A stretch of DNA of 64,000 nt from contig NC_065875.1 of NCBI RefSeq assembly GCF_933775445.1, forward strand, positions 10,553,001 through 10,617,000. Direction: 5' to 3'. A model generated the notes under the pieces. That model saw only the letters and a list, made by a program, of their open reading frames with translations. It made no database searches and was not told the DNA's origin. The first letter of the stretch is position 1. The number at the start of each line of letters is the position of its first letter. Origin of the DNA: Argentina anserina (taxonomy: Eukaryota; Streptophyta; Magnoliopsida; Rosales; Rosaceae). Position numbers and translations under genes: made by a program. Shown in pieces: positions 60,746 through 64,000 of the stretch.

Positions 60746-61620
60746 TTTATGAGATTAGAGGCTGCGAGCCAAAAATGACTTCCAGCTTTAATCCCTGAGA
60801 TTAATAGAAAGAAATATAATCTCAAGGACTAATTTTTTTTTCTTGGGAGGGGATGGGTGGAGATCAGAGGCCGCGAGCCCAAAATGACTTCCTCGACGCT
60901 AAAAAATGAGTGGCATGGTGAGGATCATCCTTTTCCAGTAATTTTCACATGACCAACATTTTATTGCCATTTTTTAAATATTTTTTTCTATTATCTAATA
61001 ATATTTTATCATTAATGATTAATTCTACTTCGTAGTATTTCAATATTACAAAGTTAGTTATGTCAAATCAGTATTAGCTGACAACTATGCCATACTCTCT
61101 TAATAATAGTGGATTAGTTGTCATAGGCACTTCACAATTTTTTATATGATGTTAGACTTTATGCTACATTAAGTCTGCAAAATGGGGAAAATTTGTATCA
61201 AATGGTTAGTTTTTCATAATCCAAAAAAAAGAAAAAAAAATGTCAGAGTTATTCATGTGTCCATTATTTAAACTGTAACGGGACAGCACAACCTCGATAT
61301 TTATAGGAAGCGCTCATCATCCCAGACTTCATATTTGTCAATGAACCACAAATACTTATATCCTTTGTATGGTCACTCTGAGGGTTACCCTCAGGTTATA
61401 AAAAATTTCAGTTCCGATAAAAAAAGAGAAGAAATTGGTCATTTAGGGGAAAATCCCTCCATTATTGAAGAGGTAAAATTAAGGTGCGCGAGTTAAGTGA
61501 AAAGAAAAGAAAAGAAAAATGACCTCCCCCTCGTATGATTGGGGGCAGTAGTCACTGGTGCTAGTTTTACAAGAAAGAAAGAAAGAAAGAAAAGGTTTCA
61601 GTTGTGCTACCCCATTTGCC
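60746..61620. other. intergenic region with a short direct repeat
   Basis: GAGGC(T/C)GCGAGCC.AAAATGAC occurs at about 60758 and 60867, 109 bp apart. Otherwise AT-rich with no coding signal. An AG-rich GAAA tract (61572-61595) sits in the probable leader of the next gene. Confidence 0.5.
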
Positions 61621-63754
61621 ATGGCTTCTTCAAGGAAATGGGCAACCACCATATCCTTCATTGCTTCCTCTATCTATTTCACTGTCATCATCATTCAGAT
61701 TCCTCTCTTCAGGTAAAATCCCACCCTTTTTGTCTTTCTTTTCTCTTCAGTCTCATCATTATGCACCAATTCTATATACATTTTGATTCAATAAACCAAC
61801 CCAACCCATCATGCGCCTACATTCCCTTCCCAAATCCCATTTTTTAGGTCTTCAAAATGGGTCTACATTTTACATGTTGATGAAACTGAACTGATATATC
61901 TGAAATGTATGCTCAGTATGCTAAGTAGAACCAGATGTGGGTTTGTTTGCTATGATGTTTTGGCCAAATTGTTTGTTTACATTTGTGAATTCTGCTTGAT
62001 TGTAAAAAATTGGCAGCTACTGAGAGATTGATTATTGAAGAAAAACTAAACTAGCTCCAGTTGTTTAGTACCCAAGTGGGGACAGTACCATGTGGCTATT
62101 TCAAAGAAGTAATATACTACCACACTTTCATGTGCTTATTTGGTAAATGGTGTTCAGCTTGCTAAAATTAAATGGGGGTTGAAAGTGTGAGCACTGAGCA
62201 CACATAATAAGTTGGTAGTTGGTACCCAATTTCAGTGGTCTATTTTGGTGGTTGTGGTATCTTTACTTATTGCCAGATTTTTTTCCACCTTAGATAAAGA
62301 ACCAAGCTTAATGTAATAGATAAAGATTTGCCAATTTCATTTCCTGAAACTATGTTGGGCATTTACTATATTTCTTTATCTGTGTAAGCATATGTATTCT
62401 CTTTATTTTCAGTGTCCCCTGTATATCTGGAACATGTACATCACCAGTGGCAGTCACAGCCCCTCAGCTACTGGCATGTGATTTGATTCCTACTGTTGCA
62501 ATAAAGGCTCTGGTCTACCCTGGTGCTGTTGCAAAGGCATTGGTGAAAAATGAAGCAATTCCAAGCTTTAGTAACTTGAAGTTACATGACCCCTCTGCTG
62601 TAACGGCGGCTGATGCAATTGCTGATCTGCAGCGCCTGGAGGTTAGTATGTTTATAGCATTTCTCTCAACCGGATGTGATGTTCCTGAAAAATTTATCGT
62701 ATCTCCGTATTAGTACATAACTTTCTCATTGAGCATTCTAAACCTTGGACACCATCGTATAAAATCTTGAGTGTTGCTAATTGTTGTTAAGTGGCCTTAA
62801 GTTTGATATGCTAAACTTAACATGGTATCAGAATTGAGATGTAATTCATCTGCCTGTCATCGCCAGCTGTTGTGTTTGTGTATTTTTTTAGGGGAAATAA
62901 TGACAAATTTATTGACTAAATGTTATAATCAGAGATTAAGATATCCTCCATACTTGGAGAAATGAGAAAAAAGAAATAAATAATAAAGCTACCTAGTTTA
63001 GCCTCTTGAGCTAACATATGGGCTATCCCATTAGCCCTTCGACCCTCACAAAATCACACAAGTCTGCCGAGCTGAGAGGTTCCTCAAGTCGTGTAGAGTT
63101 TGAGTTTGTGTATTTAATTGTTTGTTTATCCCATAATAGATTTGAGTTTGATGTTCCTACTATCAAAAGACTTGCTGAAAACTGTAATCAACTGGGAACA
63201 AAAATTTAGCTCCTCTGGTAATAATTTCTGAATTCTGAAGTATTATAAATTGTTTCTCCATTCTACATATCCTTCATCCTCTGTTCCTCACCTCTTTGAT
63301 ATCTTTGATCCTCCTAACACACTCAAAAGAAAAAAAAAATGGAGATATATTATGAATTGAGCATGATCAAAGTGAGTGCATGGAGCAAGCTGAATGAAAA
63401 GGAAAAAACAAGTGAGGGAGAGAGAGATAAAGTGCATGAACATTTTTTTAAGCCTGTAGAACTTGTTCTCATTCTGGCTTGCACCAGGTTCTCGTTGGAA
63501 GCTACTTGTCAGTGGCTGGAGCATTCTGGGGACTTATAAAACCATGGAGAGTGAGCTTCTATGGAGTGCTTCTTATCCTATGGGGCCTTGTAAAGGAAAT
63601 TATGTTGAGGAAATCAGCTAGTCCAAATCTTGTATACATCCACCCGGCAATGTCTATTGCCATCTGTTCTGCCTTCTTGTCTATAGCTAAGGATGTAAGG
63701 AGAATAATTCGAAGTTGCAGAGGTCTTCAGATTGTAAAAGAGAAACGTTCATGA
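61621..63754 (+). CDS. small membrane protein of unknown function
   Basis: Three exons, 61621-61712, 62413-62641 and 63488-63754, give 195 residues with consistent phases and GT-AG introns. The start MASSRKWATTISF is the first ATG after a GAAA-rich leader, and a hydrophobic segment follows at residues 8-30 (FIASSIYFTVIIIQIPLF), possibly a signal anchor. A hydrophilic middle region contains SVPCISGTCTSP with two cysteines, and then LIPTVAIKALVYPGAVAKAL. The C-terminal half has three further hydrophobic segments (YLSVAGAFWGLI, FYGVLLILWGLV, MSIAICSAFLSIA) and ends in a basic tail (RRIIRSCRGLQIVKEKRS). It looks intact. I recognise it only as a conserved-looking plant membrane protein and assign no function. 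Confidence 0.8.
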
Positions 63755-63875
63755 GTACATGGCGTCTTCAGAAATCATCAGTTTTTTTTTTTCAAACTCT
63801 TCTGACTAATAGTGTTTAAGGAAAGAAAACCGATTTTGATGTAAAAGGTTTCATCTTTCTTTACTCTAGCTAAAC

Positions 63876-63917
<42 letters not shown>
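63876..63917. repeat. (GA)n repeat in the 3' flank
   Basis: GA units with one AAAG interruption, about 120 bp after the stop of the membrane protein gene, probably in its 3'UTR. Confidence 0.9.
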
Positions 63918-63922
<5 letters not shown>

Positions 63923-64000
63923 CTCTTCTGTTTCTAGCAACCAGTATTGTCATTGAAACTAACAGCATTTAGAATAGAAGCTTTCTAAAGCTATTGGCTT

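Noticed and set aside
1..64000. CRISPR arrays, operons, bacterial-type phage or defence systems
   Set aside because: The window is plant nuclear DNA; repeats present are transposon- or microsatellite-derived, and no regularly spaced short repeats with unique spacers exist.

Overview
This window is nuclear DNA of a flowering plant, almost certainly a eudicot. The coding genes have short exons with GT-AG introns, and the rest is dominated by plant-type LTR retrotransposons, Helitron, hAT and Mutator-like remnants and dinucleotide repeats. A rosid such as a Rosaceae species would fit, but that is an impression from gene and repeat style, not something the sequence proves.

Layout. 1-9150 is the 3' part of a decayed Athila-type Ty3/gypsy element (gag, protease, RT, RNase H and integrase remnants, long 3' untranslated region, polypurine tract, truncated LTR). 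A 2.2-kb solo LTR of its own family sits in the RT gene with a 5-bp target duplication. 9745-14636 holds a long LTR interrupted by a 3.2-kb LTR of the same family in reverse orientation, again with a 5-bp target duplication; a third partial copy lies at about 19909-21172. 14637-24800 is a repeat graveyard: hAT-like GC-rich ends, microsatellites, two Helitron-like 3' termini and a Ty1/copia RNase H scrap.

24801-45000 is the genic island. eIF5B (minus strand, 11 coding exons, one of them followed by a GC-AG intron) stands head to head with MED10 (plus strand). BIO2, mitochondrial biotin synthase, follows on the plus strand. A 1075-bp near-perfect fold-back element with a 9-bp target duplication lies just upstream of BIO2. 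An 824-bp non-autonomous hAT element with an 8-bp target duplication lies just downstream of it.

46842-52196 is a complete, young but frame-broken Ty1/copia element on the minus strand with very short LTRs (163 and 146 bp) and apparently non-TG..CA termini. 52440-60750 is a pseudogene field. It contains a tandemly duplicated, heavily broken PPR gene on the plus strand and, on the minus strand, pieces of an NB-ARC plus ARM-repeat protein gene, one of them split by an 834-bp solo LTR. 61621-63754 is an intact three-exon gene for a small membrane protein of unknown function.

The three recognisable housekeeping genes (translation initiation, transcription Mediator, biotin synthesis) are not functionally linked; their adjacency is ordinary plant gene order. 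I found no clear undescribed multi-gene system. The most notable structures are the fold-back element beside BIO2, the arrays of stem-loops with covarying stems inside the long LTR family, and the atypical copia LTR ends.
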